A DNA stretch of 64,000 nt from Ischnura elegans (Eukaryota > Arthropoda > Insecta > Odonata > Coenagrionidae), in assembly GCF_921293095.1 (NCBI RefSeq), contig NC_060253.1, forward strand, positions 94,877,073 to 94,941,072. The letters run 5' to 3'. Under the pieces are notes generated by a model. That model searched no databases. It was not told the origin of the DNA and worked only from the letters and a program-made list of their open reading frames with translations. Of the stretch, positions 1 to 12,139 are shown piece by piece. Every line of letters starts with the position of its first letter. Position 1 is the first letter of the stretch. The position numbers and the translations under genes are program-made.

Positions 1-133
1 TGTCGAAAATATATCTGTTGTGTAAAATGTTGCTGTTGCTTGAAATGTTGCTGTTATGGAAAATAACGCTGTTTAGTTAAATTTTTGTTGTTGTAATAAA
101 TGTTGCAGTTGTTGAAAATGTTGCTGTTGTAAA

Positions 134-2657
134 AATGTTGCTGATGTTGCAAATGTTGCTGTTGTTGATAATATTGCTGTTGTTGAAATGTTGCTGTTTT
201 TTAAAATGTTGTTGTTGTCAAAAATTTGGCTGTAGTTTTTTTTGAAAAAGTTGCTTTTGTTGTTGTTGAAAATGTTGCTGTTGTCGTTGTCAAAAATGTT
301 GCTGTTGTTGTTGTCGAAATTGTTTTTTGTTGTTGTTGTTTAAGATTTTGCTGTTGTTGTTTTTTTGAAAATTTGCTGTTGTTATTGTTGTTGTTAAAAA
401 AGTTGCTGTATTTGTTGTTGTTGTTTTAAAATATGTAGCTGTTTTTATTGTTGTGGAAAGTGTTTCTAATGCTGTTGTTGAAAATGTTCCTGTTGTTGAA
501 AATTTTGTTGTTTTTGAAAATGTTTCTGTTGTGGAAAATAATGCTGTTGCTGAAAATGTTGCTGTTGTAAAAAAGTTGCTGATGATGAAAATTTTGCTTT
601 TAATGAAAATGTTGCTGTTGTTGTTGTTGTTGAAAATCTTGCTGTTTTTGTTATTTAAAATGTTGCTGTTGTTGAAAATGTTGCTGTTGTTTAAAATAAA
701 ACTGTTGTTGAAAATGTTAATGTTACTGAAAATGTTGCTGTTGTTGAAAATGTTGCTGTTGTTGAAAATGATGCTTTTGTTGAAAAAGTTGCTGTTGCTT
801 AAATAGTTTCTGTTGGTGAAAATGTTGCTGTTGATGAAAATGTTGCTGTTGATGGAAATGATGCTATTGATGAAGATGTTGCTGTTGTTGAAAATGTTGC
901 TGTTGTTGTTGTTGTTGTTGAAAATCTTGCTGTTTTTGTTATTTAAAATGTTGCTGTTGTTGAAAATGTTGCTGTTGTTTAAAATAAAACTGTTGTTGAA
1001 AATGTTGCTGTTGTTGAAAATGTTAATGTAACTGAAAATGTTGCTGTTGTTGAAAATGTTGCTGTTGTTGAAAATGATGCTTTTGTTGAAAAAGTTGCTG
1101 TTGCTTAAATAGTTTCTGTTGGTGAAAATGTTGCTATTGATGAAAATGTTGCTGTTGATGGAAATGATGCTATTGATGAAGATGTTGCTGTTGTTGAAAA
1201 TGCTGCTGTTTTGAACATATAGCTGATGTTGAAATAGTTGCTGTTGATGAAAATGTAGGTTTGATGGAAATTTTGCTGTTGTTGAAAATGTTGCTGTTGA
1301 TGAAAATGTTGCTGTTGTTAAAAATGTTGCTGTTGAAGAAAATGTTGCTAATGATTTAAATATTGTCAGTTGATGAAAATGATGTTGTTGATGAAAATGT
1401 TGCTGATGTTGCAAATGTTGCTGTTGTTGATAATATTGCTGTTGTTGAAATGTTGCTGTTTTTTAAAATGTTGTTGTTGTCAAAAATTTGGCTGTAGTTT
1501 TTTTTGAAAAAGTTGCTTTTGTTGTTGTTGAAAATGTTGCTGTTGTCGTTGTCAAAAATGTTGCTGTTGTTGTTGTCGAAATTGTTTTTTGTTGTTGTTG
1601 TTTAAGATTTTGCTGTTGTTGTTTTTTTGAAAATTTGCTGTTGTTATTGTTGTTGTTAAAAAAGTTGCTGTATTTGTTGTTGTTGTTTTAAAATATGTAG
1701 CTGTTTTTATTGTTGTGGAAAGTGTTTCTAATGCTGTTGTTGAAAATGTTCCTGTTGTTGAAAATATTGTTGTTTTTGAAAATGTTTCTGTTGTGGAAAA
1801 TAATGCTGTTGCTGAAAATGTTGCTGTTGTAAAAAAGTTGCTGATGATGAAAATTTTGCTTTTAATGAAAATGTTGCTGTTGTTGTTGTTGTTGAAAATC
1901 TTGCTGTTTTTGTTATTTAAAATGTTGCTGTTGTTGAAAATGTTGCTGTTGTTTAAAATAAAACTGTTGTTGAAAATGTTAATGTTACTGAAAATGTTGC
2001 TGTTGTTGAAAATGTTGCTGTTGTTGAAAATGATGCTTTTGTTGAAAAAGTTGCTGTTGCTTAAATAGTTTCTGTTGGTGAAAATGTTGCTGTTGATGAA
2101 AATGTTGCTGTTGATGGAAATGATGCTATTGATGAAGATGTTGCTGTTGTTGAAAATGTTGCTGTTGTTGTTGTTGTTGTTGAAAATCTTGCTGTTTTTG
2201 TTATTTAAAATGTTGCTGTTGTTGAAAATGTTGCTGTTGTTTAAAATAAAACTGTTGTTGAAAATGTTGCTGTTGTTGAAAATGTTAATGTAACTGAAAA
2301 TGTTGCTGTTGTTGAAAATGTTGCTGTTGTTGAAAATGATGCTTTTGTTGAAAAAGTTGCTGTTGCTTAAATAGTTTCTGTTGGTGAAAATGTTGCTGTT
2401 GATGAAAATGTTGCTGTTGATGGAAATGATGCTATTGATGAAGATGTTGCTGTTGTTGAAAATGCTGCTGTTTTGAACATATAGCTGATGTTGAAATAGT
2501 TGCTGTTGATGAAAATGTAGGTTTGATGGAAATTTTGCTGTTGTTGAAAATGTTGCTGTTGATGAAAATGTTGCTGTTGTTAAAAATGTTGCTGTTGAAG
2601 AAAATGTTGCTAATGATTTAAATATTGTCAGTTGATGAAAATGATGTTGTTGATGAA
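134..2657 (+). repeat. 1262-bp tandem duplication inside the satellite
   Basis: Positions 134-1395 are repeated almost base for base at 1396-2657 (constant offset 1262). I saw only a few differences, for example near 513 versus 1775 and near 1133 versus 2395. Within each copy a smaller ~288-bp duplication is visible (segment near 632 repeated near 920). The very high identity against a background of diverged 18-bp units means a recent duplication, or an assembly artefact. Confidence 0.9.
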
Positions 2658-2694
2658 AATGTTGCTGTTAATGAAAAAATTGCTGTTTTTGAAA

Positions 2695-4245
2695 ATGTTG
2701 CTGTTGATGAAAATGTTTCTGTTGTTTAAAATTGTTGCTGTTGTTGATATTGTTGCTGTTGTTGAAAATGTTCTATAGTTGAAAATGTTGCTGTTGTGTT
2801 AAATGTTGCTGCTGTCGAAAATGTTGCTGTTGTTGAAAATGTGTCTGTTGTTGTTGTTGAAAATGTTGCTGTTGTTGTTGTTGAAAATGTTGCTGTTGTG
2901 TTTGTTGAAAATGTTGCTGTTATTGTTGTCGAAAATGTTGCTGTTGTTGTTGTCGGAAATGTTCTTGTTCTTGTTGTTGTTGAGAATATTCCCGTTTTAG
3001 TCGTTGTAGAAAACTTTGCTGTTGTATTCGTTGTTGAAAATGTTTTTGTTGCTGTTGTAAAAAATGTTGTTGTTGTAGAAAATGTTGCTGTTGTTGAAAG
3101 TGTTGCTGTTTTTGAAAATGTTGCTGTTGATGAAAATGTTGCTGTTGATGAAAATGCTGCTGTTGTTGAAAATGTTGCTATTGTTGAAAATGTTGCTGTT
3201 GATGAAAATGGTGCCGTTGATGTAAATGTTCCTTTTGATGAAAATGTCGCTGTTGATGAAAATGTTGCTGTTGATGAAAATGTTGCTGTTGCTGAAAATG
3301 TTGCTGATATATAAAATGTTGCTGTTGTTGAAAATGTTACTGTTGTTGAAAATGGTGATGTTGTTGAAAATGTTGCTGTTGTTGAAAATGTTCCTGGTGA
3401 TAAAAATGTTGCTGTAAATGAAAATGTAGCCGTTGACGAAAATGTTGCTGTTGATGAAAACGTTTCTGTGTTTGAAATGTTTTTTTTTGTAGAAAATGTT
3501 GCTGTTGTTGAAAATGTTGATTATGTTGAAAATGTTGCTGTTGTTAAAAATTTTGCTGGTGTTGAGAATGTTGCTGTTCTTTAAAATGTTGCTGTTTTTG
3601 AAAATGTTACTGTTGTTAAAAATGTTGCAGTTGTTGAAAATGTAGCCGTTGAAAAATGTTCTTTTAATCAAAATGCTGCTGTTGATGAAAATGTTAATTT
3701 TGATGAAAATGTTACTGTAGATGAAAATGTAGCTGTGGATGAAAATGTTGCTGTTGTTGAAAATATTGCTGTTGATAAAATGCTGCTGTTGTTTTAATAT
3801 TGTTGTTGCTGGAAATGTTACTGTTATGTAAAATAATGTAGTTGTGTTAAATTTTTGCTGTTTTTGAAAATGTTGCAGTTGTTGAAAATGTTGCTTTTGT
3901 AAAAATGTTGCTTATGTTGCAAATGTTGCTGTTGTTATTAATATTGCTGTTGTTGAAAATGTTGTTGTTGTTGTTGAAAACGTTGCTTTTGTTGTGGTTG
4001 AAAAACTTGCTTTTGTTGTTGTTGAAAATGTTGCTGTTGTTGTTGTCAAAAATGTTGATGTTTTTTTTTGTCGAAAATGTTGCTTTTGTTGTTGTTGTTT
4101 AAAATTTTGCTGTTGTTGTTGTTGTTGTTGAAAATGTGCTGCTGTTATTGTTGTTGTTAAAAATTTTGATGTTGTTGATGTTGTTGTGAAAAATGTTGCT
4201 GCTGTTTTTGCTGTTGAAAATGTTTCCGATGCTGTTGTTGAAAAA
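2695..4245 (+). repeat. large satellite block B, copy 1
   Basis: The order of unusual units here (the GTTCTATAG unit near 2770, TATTCGTTG near 3026, a poly-T unit near 3480, a further poly-T unit near 4060) is repeated at about 6208-7745, offset close to 3.5 kb. It shows a higher-order organisation above the 18-bp unit. Confidence 0.8.
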
Positions 4246-5699
4246 GTTGCTTTTCTTGAAAATGTTGCTGTTGTTGAAAGAGTTGCTGTTGATGAAAATG
4301 TGTCTGTTGATGAAAATGATGCTGTTGATGAAAATATTGCTGTGGACGAAAATGGTGCTGTTGTTGAAAAAGTTGCTGTTGTTGAAAATTTTTCTGTCGA
4401 TTAGACTGTTATTAATGATGAAAATGCTGCTGTTGATGTAAATTTTGCTGTTGTTAAAAATGTTGCTGTTGACAAAATGTTGCTGTTGTTGAAATTGTTG
4501 CAGTTGTTGAAAATGTTGCAGGGTTTGAAAGTTTTACTTTTGTTGAAAATGTTGCTGTTGATTAAAATTTTGCTGTTGTTGAAAATGTTGCAGTTGATGA
4601 TAATGTTGCTGTTGATGAAATTGTTGCTGTTGATGAAAATGTTGCTCTTTCTGAAAATTTTCGTTGATGAAAATTTGTCTGTTGATGAAAATGTTGCTGT
4701 TGTTGAGAATGTTGCTGTTAATGAATATGTTGCTGTTAATGAAATTGTTGCTGTTGTTGAAATTGTTGCTGTTGATGAAAATTGAGATGTTGATGAAAAT
4801 GTTGCTGTTGATGAAAATGTAACTGTTGATGAAAATGTTTCTGTGTTTGAAAATGTTTTTAAAGTTGAAAATGTTGCTGTTGTTGAAAATGTTGCTGTTT
4901 TTGAAAATGTTGCTGTAGTTGAAAATGTTGCTGTTGTCGAAAATGTTGCTGTTGTGTAAAATATTGCTGTTGCTGGAAATGTTGTTGTTGTTGAAATGTT
5001 GCTGTTGTTGAAAATGTTGTTGTTGGCGTTGTCAAAAATGTTGCTGTCTTTGTTTTAAAAAATATTGTTTTTTTGTTGTTGTTAAAGATGTTGCTTTTGT
5101 TGTTGTTGTTGACAATTTGCTGTTGTTATTGTTGTTGTTAAAAGTGTTGCTGTATGAGTTGCTATTGTGAAAAATGTACTTGTTTTAATTGTTGTGGAAA
5201 GTGTTGCTAATGCTGTGTTTGAAAATGTTGCTGTTGTTGAAAATGTTGCTGTTTTTGAAAATGTTTATGTTATTGAAAATATTGCTGTTGATGAAAATGT
5301 TGCTGTTGATGAAAATGTTCCTGTGTTTGAAAATGCTGCTAATGTTAAAAATGTTGCTGTTGTTGAAAATATTGCTGCTGTTGAAAATGTTGCTGATGTT
5401 GAAAATGTTGCTGGTGTTGAAATTGTTGCTGTTGTTGTAATTTTTGCTGTTTTTGAAAATGTTGTTTTACTGAAAATGTTGCTGCTGTTGAAAATTTTGC
5501 TGTTGTTGATAATGTTGCTGTTCATGCAATGTTGCTTTTGATAAAAATGTTGCTGTTGTTGAAAATGTTGCTGTTGTTGAAATTGTTGCTGTTGTTTAAA
5601 TAGTTACTGTTAATGAATGTGTTGTTGTAGATGAAAAATTGGCTGTTTATGAAAATGTTGCTGTTGTTGAAAATATTGTTGTTTAAGTTGAAAATATTG

Positions 5700-6165
5700 C
5701 TGTTGTTGTTGTTGTTGAAAATCTTGCGGTTTTTGATATTTAAAATGTTGCTGTTGTTGAAAATGTTGCTGTTGTTTAAAATAAAACTGTTGTTGAAAAT
5801 GTTGCTGTTGGTGAAAAATGTTAATGTTACTGAAAATGTTGCTGTTGTTGAAAATGATGCTTTTGTTGAAAAAGTTGCTGTTGCTTAAATAGTTTCTGTT
5901 GGTGAAAATGTTGCTGTTGATGAAAATGTTGCTGTTGATGGAAATGATGCTATTGATGAAGATGTTGCTGTTGTTGAAAATGTTGCTGTTTTGAACATAT
6001 AGCTGATGTTGAAATAGTTGCTGTTGATGAAAATGTAGGTTTGATGGAAATTTTGCTGTTGTTGAAAATGTTGCTGTGATGAAAATGATGCTGTTGTTAA
6101 AAATGTTGCTGTTGAAGAAAATGTTGCTAATGATTTAAATATTGTCAGTTGATAAAAATGTTGTT
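5700..6165 (+). repeat. partial third copy of the 1262-bp unit
   Basis: This stretch follows the order of landmarks of about 905-1370 and 2170-2630 (GAAAATCTTGC, the AACATATAGCTGATG block, the GATTTAAATATTGTCAG block) but with more substitutions and small indels, so it is an older copy. Confidence 0.75.
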
Positions 6166-6207
6166 GTTGATGAAAATGTTGCTGTTGATGAAAATGTTGC
6201 TGTTTTT

Positions 6208-7745
6208 TAAATGTTGCTGTTGATGAAAATGTTGCTGTTGTTTAAAATTGTTGCTGTTGTTGATATTGTTGCTGTTGTTGAAAATGTTCTATAGTTGAAA
6301 ATGTTGCTGTTGTGTTCAATGTTGCTGCTGTCGAAAATGTTGCTGTTGTTGAAAATGTGTCTGTTGTATTGTTGAAAATGTTGCTGTTGTTGTTGTTGAA
6401 AATGTTGCTGTAGTGTTTGTTGAAAATGTTGCTGTTATTGTTGTCGAAAATGTTGCTGTTGTTGTTGTCGGAAATGTTCTTGTTCTTGTTGTTGTTGAGA
6501 ATTTTCCCGTTTTTGTCGTTGTAGAAAACTTTGCTGTTGTATTCGTTGTTGAAAATGTTGCTGTTGCTGTTGTAAAAAATGCTGTTGTTGTAGAAAATGT
6601 TGCTGTTTTTGAAAGTGTTGCTGTTTTTGAAAATGTTGCTGTTGATGAAAATGTTGCTGTTGATGAAAATGCTGCCGTTGATGTAAATGTTCCTTTTGAT
6701 GAAAATGTCGCTGTTGATGAAAATGTTGCTGTTGATGAAAATGTTGCTGTTGCTGAAAATGTTGCTGATATAGAAAATGTTGCTGATATAGAAAATGTTG
6801 CTGTTGTTGAAAATGTTACTGTTGTTGAAAATGGTGATTTTGTTGAATGTTGCTGTTGTTGAAAACGTTCCTGTTGATAAAAATGTTGCTGTTAATGAAA
6901 ATGTAGCCGTTGACGAAAATGTTGCTGTTGATGAAAATGTTTCTGTGTTTGAAAATGTTTTTTTTGTAGAAAATGTTGCTGTTGTTGAAAATGTTGATTA
7001 TGTTGAAAATGTTGCTGTTGTTAAAAATTTTGCTGGTGTTGAGAATGTTGCAGTTCTTTAAAATGTTGCTGTTTTTGAAAATGTTACTGTTGTTAAAAAT
7101 GTTGCAGTTGTTGAAAATGTAGCCGTTGAAAAAATGTTCTTTCAATCAAAATGTAGCTGTTGTTGAAAATGCTGCTGTTAATGAAAATGTTAATTTTGAT
7201 GAAAATGTTTCTGTAGATGAAAATGTACCTGTGGATGAAAATGTTGCTGTTGTTGAAAATATTGCTGTTGATAAAATGCTGCTGTTGTTAAAAATATTGT
7301 TGTTGCTGGAAATGTTACTGTTATGGAAAATAATTTTGTTGTGTTAAATTTTTGCTGTTGTTGAAAATGTTGCAGTTGTTGAAAATGTTGCTGTCGTAAA
7401 AATGTTGCTTATGTTGCAAATGTTGCTGTTGTTATTAATATTGCTGTTGTTGAAAATGTTGTTGTTGTTGAAAACGTTGCTTTTGTTGTGGTTGAAAAAG
7501 TTGCTTTTGTTGTTGTTGAAAATGTTGCTGTTGTTGTTGTCAAAAATGTTGATGTTTTTTTTGTCGAAAATGTTGCTTTTGTTGTTGTTTTTTAAAATAT
7601 TGCTGTTGTTGTTGTTGTTGAAAATGTGCTGCTGTTATTGTTGTTGTTAAAAATGTTGCTGTTGTTGATGTTGTTGTGAAAAATGTTGCTGCTGTTGTTG
7701 CTGTTGAAAATGTTGCCGATGCTGTTGTTGAAAAAGTTGCTGTTG
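6208..7745 (+). repeat. large satellite block B, copy 2
   Basis: Second copy of the block at 2695-4245. It differs by short deletions (one is near 6640-6690, where several units present in copy 1 are missing) and by substitutions. It is followed by a run of GATGAAAATGTTGCTGTT units up to the LINE junction. Confidence 0.8.
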
Positions 7746-8226
7746 TTGAAAATGTTGCTGTTTTTGAAATAGTTGCTGTAGACGAAAATGTTGCTTTTGA
7801 TGAAAATTTTGCTGTTGTTGAAAATGTTACTGTTGATGAAAATTATGCTGTTGAAGAAAATGTTGCTGTTGATGAAAATGTTGCTAATGATGAAAATGTT
7901 GCTGTTGATGATAATGTTGCTGTTGATGAAAAAGTTGCTGTTGATGAAAGCATTTCTGTAGTTGATAATGTTGCTGTTGATGAAAATGTTGCTGTTTATG
8001 AAAATGTTGCTGTTGATGAAGATTTTGCAGCTAAGGAAAATGTTGCTGTTGTTGAAAATGTTGCTTTTGTTGAAAATGTTGCTGTTGTTGAAAATATATC
8101 TGACGTTGAAAATTACGCTTTTGTTGAAAATGTTTCTGTTGTTAAAAATATTGTTATTAATGAAAATGTTGCTGTTTCTGAAAATGATGCTGTTTTTTAA
8201 AATGTTGCTGTTGTTGAAAATGTTGC

Positions 8227-8261
<35 letters not shown>

Positions 8262-8262
8262 C
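8227..8262. repeat. (TTA)n LINE tail microsatellite
   Basis: A run of T followed by about nine to ten TTA/TAT units lies exactly between the satellite and the LINE 3' UTR. Read on the minus strand it is an (AAT)n tail passing into poly(A), the kind of tail LINE insertion leaves. Confidence 0.85.
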
Positions 8263-8530
8263 TATGGGCGGTTTTTTTAAAAGGTTTTATAAGTTTTTCG
8301 TCGTCACCTTGGTTTATTTCTCAATAAAATCATCATTTTGAGTCATTATTCTTTTTGCATCTCTTCACCGCCTTTACACTCTCCGAAGGGGAGGGCCGCG
8401 CACAGGGGAGGTCCGCCGAAGGGGCTGGTTACTGCAACCTTGGACCCCATCGCTCCGCGCATGTGGCCTCCCCTTCCGAGTGGTTAATGCATCCGTGTGG
8501 TTCCGCCCTTGTTACTTCATTCCTTCTTCT

Positions 8531-11500
8531 CTATGGCGCCATCTTCACTTTTAAAATTGTGTCCCCTGACTCCGTTTCTTCCACTTCAGAAAGGACACCG
8601 CTCTGACACCACAAGTCAATAAAAGATTTTGTGTCGCCCTTGCATTTATGATATATATACTCCCTCCTGATTCTTCTTTCGATTCCTTTTTTTAAGTACT
8701 CGGCGTATGTTTTTTGAGCCCACCTTTCACCTTTTTCTATTGCTGTAAAACAATGATATATGCTTGCCTTTGTTTCGGCTATGATGAAGTTTGCCAGTAA
8801 ATCTCGCTTAGTATAGCCGCCCCTCTGAGGAGGTCTCCCCCTGTGTAATTCCAGTGCGCTCCTCACCCTGCGGCCCGTGACTCCTTTTATCCACTCCTTT
8901 GCTGTCCGCCATACCTCTCCGGCCTCTCTGCAGTCGTAAAGGATGAGCCAGGCCGTGGCCTGGCTTCCGGGGCATGCTCTGCACACTGAGTTTTCTCGCA
9001 ATCCCGACCGCGACAGGAAAACGGCGTCTGCCAGGCGATCATGTGCCAGTCTCCAAGACACCTCCCCCTCCCTCCCCAGGACTGGCGCCGTCCAGAAGGC
9101 TTTCCAGCACGTAGACTCTCCCCATATGCCGTCCTTGTAGGGCCACTTCTCTTTGTTTTTTTTGGCAACGATTTCTCGGTAAATATCGCTTTAGTGTATG
9201 GGAAACGTTCGCGTTCGCTTCGACAGCTCGCTCCGGAAACCGAAGGGGAGAGATTCCTCCGTCGGGGGCCAAGATGTGGGGAGAGGTCCTCCGTTTTCCC
9301 CGGACCTCACGTCCATTGTGTCGAGGGCACTTTTCAGTTAGGAGTAGAAACCGTTCCTCTTAGGCCTGGTCTCGAGGAAGTAGGAAACGAAAATTTTCCA
9401 CGGTTGATCTTCACCTATGACGTACCGTTGAAAGAAATTTATCCTCATAGCGGTAATATTTGCCTGCACGTCAGTCAGCCCCAGTCCTCCGCACCCGAGC
9501 GGGGCCGTCAGCACGACTCCGGCAACCCAGTGTTTCCGGCCCCTACCCCACACAAAATCCGTGAGGGCGGCTTGCACCCGCCGGATGCATTGAGGGCTAA
9601 TGCACTGGGTCTGTAGGCGGTACCAGATGGTCGGGGCCACGAACTGATTTACGACCCTTTTCCTTCCTCTCACGGAAAGGGCCCCTGAAGTCGCTTCCCA
9701 CCTCCTCAATCCGTTTTGGATTCTTTCCTCCAGGTCTTTCTCTAGTCCTTCTCTCTCTTTGATGGTATCATTTTTAAAAACCACTCCGAGGAATCGGGCA
9801 CCTTCGGTGGAGATCGCGAAGGGTCCGAGCCTATCCGTGCGCCCGCGCCAGGACCCGACGTACATCCCTTCAGTCTTATTCTTGTTAAGTTCTGCTCCCG
9901 AGAGGGCGGCGTACGAATCGAATGATTTTATCACATTTCTTGCAGCGTCGTCATCCGAAATAAATAAAGTTACGTCATCTGCGTATGCTGATAGCGTAAT
10001 ATGTGCTTCTTGAGTGGGAAGTGGAAAACCTGTAATTTTATTTTTTAGGATGTGGAGTAGGGGCTCTAGGGCCAGTGCGTAGAGCTGGCCGGATAGCGGG
10101 CATCCTTGCCTTATGCCTCGCTTAAAGGGGATTGGGGGAGTCAGATTATTTCCAACCCTAACGAGGCATGATGCGTCCTCGTAAATTGTACTTAAAGTTT
10201 TTATGAATTTTTTGCCAAAATTCATACGTCTCATTACTCTGAACAAAAAATCATGGCGAACTTTGTCGAAAGCGCCCTTTTGGTCCAGACCTAATATGGC
10301 CAGCGGGGAATTAGTTTCATTAGCATATGCGATGATGTCACGAATTAGGGATAGGTTATCTAAGATGGTTCTGCCTGTGACGCCGCACCCTTGTTCGGGG
10401 GATACCACCTCTCGCATTGCCGACGACAGTCTCATGGAAAGGGCCTTCGCTATTATTTTGTAATCGGTGGTGGTGATCGAGATTGGTCTCCAGTTCTTCA
10501 AATTTGTTCTGTCTCCTTTTTTATGAATTAAATTGAGAACGGCCCATCTGCTGGTGATAGGGAGCATGCCTCTCTCTAGGCTCGCGTCGACCATTGACGC
10601 GAAGGGCTTCGCGAGGAGAGTCCAAAAGGTCTTATAGAATTCGGACGTTAGGCCATCGATTCCTGGTGCTTTCTTTCGGTTCAAGCTGTAGAGTGCAGTG
10701 CGGAGATCCTCTGGGGTCAGGGGCGCCTCCATCCGCGCTTTACTCTCCGCCGTCAATTCCGGCTGCCCCCGCGAAAGAATAATAAAATCGTCCTCCTGTA
10801 GCGCTGAGTCTGTCTGTACGGGGGCTCGAAAGACTTTTTCATAATAGCTTTTTACGTACTTTACGAGTTGCTGCTGTTCTGAGAGGAGAGTGCCGTCCTC
10901 TATTTCTAGTGACGTCATGGGGGGCCGACGCATCCGGATCACCGACTTTGAGAGGGCGGTCCCTGCCGGATTCTGCGAAGACGCTATCTCCTCCCATCCC
11001 TCGATCGCCGTCGCTCTCTCGCTCGCCTCCTTGTAAGCGCGCCTTATGTCTTCCCTCGCCTTCATCGCCTCCTCTCCTCGAGTCGTCGCCTCCGTCGCCT
11101 CGAGCGATCTCAAGTTGGATCTGTTTCGGTCTTTACTTAGACGTACTTAAATCCTGGTGGCGGCTCTGATTTCCGATTTTAAATTTTCCCACGCGACGAC
11201 GGGGTCCAAGCTCTCGTAGGTCGACGTTACTTCCTCGATAATTATCGACATGAATTCGACAAATTCTTCGTTCTCGAGTAGGTAGTTGTGGAATTTCCAG
11301 TACGGGGGGGAAGGTTTTATTACGTCCTGGATGGTGATGTCTATTGCGAGAGCTTTATGATCCGAGAACGAGGCTCGCCTTTCGATGGAGGATATTTTCT
11401 GCGTGTTGTCGGCGTATATCCGATCCAGGCGAGATGCGATGTTGGGGTCGGCCGCCGAGTGGTACGTATATCCTTCCCTCCTTCCGTGCCTATCCCTCCA

Positions 11501-12062
11501 TGCGTCTGACAGAAAGTGCTTCCTCACGAGTGCGGCGAGACGCTTCGCCTTCGCAGGCTCCCTCTCTATCCTCGACGAACGGTCGTGGCGCGGCGACAGC
11601 GTGCAATTAAAATCGCCAGCTAGGATGGTGAGGTCCGGATGGTAGTCTTCCGTCCTCCCTTGCTCGAGTGTGTCGTCTATCCTCTGTATCACCTCACCAG
11701 CTATGTCCTTGTCATGAGGGAGGTAGATGTTAATCACGCGTATGGTGAAGCCTGAGCCAAAATTAAAACGATGTTCTGTAGCATGCCCCGGATAGATGGT
11801 ATTTTCCTTCGTGATATTGGGGACGAGGTTCTTTTTTATCGCGATACCTGTGCCTGCGGCTACTCTCTGGGTGGGGTTGAGGCTGAAAGAGTAGCCGAGG
11901 TTGCGGAGACAGGGTTGGAGGTGCTCCGCGTTTGTCTCCTGCATAAGTAGGATATCTGGTTCCCACCGCTGAATGAAAAATTTGAGCTGTTTTGATGTTA
12001 CTTGCTACAGAACGCACGTTTAGGGTGGTCAGGTTGATGTTCCTCCCTCTGACGGTCGTCAT
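8531..12062 (-). pseudogene. LINE ORF2: endonuclease-reverse transcriptase, broken
   Basis: Would encode about 1177 residues that nick target DNA and prime reverse transcription from it. The ATG is at 12062 (MTTVRGRNINLTTLNVRS). Endonuclease hallmarks follow in order: QETN at about 11943-11932, AGDFNC near 11610, RLDRIYAD and SDHKAL near 11400-11350. RT hallmarks: KKAPGIDGL near 10670, GLDQKGAFDKV near 10280, RQGCPLSGQL near 10100, and SAYADDVTLF near 9980. The C-terminal part after 9061 has a CRAC motif. Breaks: one frameshift at about 11975-11990, then in-frame TAA codons at about 11147, 9338 and 9197. All parts after the frameshift share one frame, so this is one decayed ORF and not several genes. 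ORF2 starts about 78 bp after ORF1 stops. Confidence 0.93.
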
Positions 12063-12139
12063 TGAGTTTGCGGTGGCTTCTTCGTGAGGGCCTTAACCGA
12101 CCTGTGGATCCTCATATCCAGCGCTACATCTTTAACTGC

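Larger units (their letters stand above)
1..8228. repeat. TG-rich 18-bp-unit satellite array
   Basis: The whole stretch is a degenerate tandem array whose commonest unit on the + strand is GTTGAAAATGTTGCTGTT, with variants such as GTTGATGAAAATGTTGCT and runs of GTTGTT. The + strand is made almost only of T, G and A; C occurs mostly within GCT. Because units are mainly multiples of 3 bp, long open frames appear by chance on both strands (for example Val-Glu-Asn-Val-Ala-Val repeats on + and Asn-Ile-Phe-Asn-Asn-Ser on -). These have no start context, splice pattern or non-repeat part, so I do not call genes. The array starts outside the window and stops where the LINE tail begins. Confidence 0.95.

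Noticed and set aside
1-8228. CRISPR array
   Set aside because: Units are contiguous and there are no unique spacers of constant length; the genome is eukaryotic.
226-8327. Many long open frames in the satellite (up to 374 codons, repeats such as VENVAV or NIFNNS)
   Set aside because: They follow from triplet-periodic units that rarely contain stops; no start context, no splice structure, no non-repeat domain, and open frames exist on both strands.
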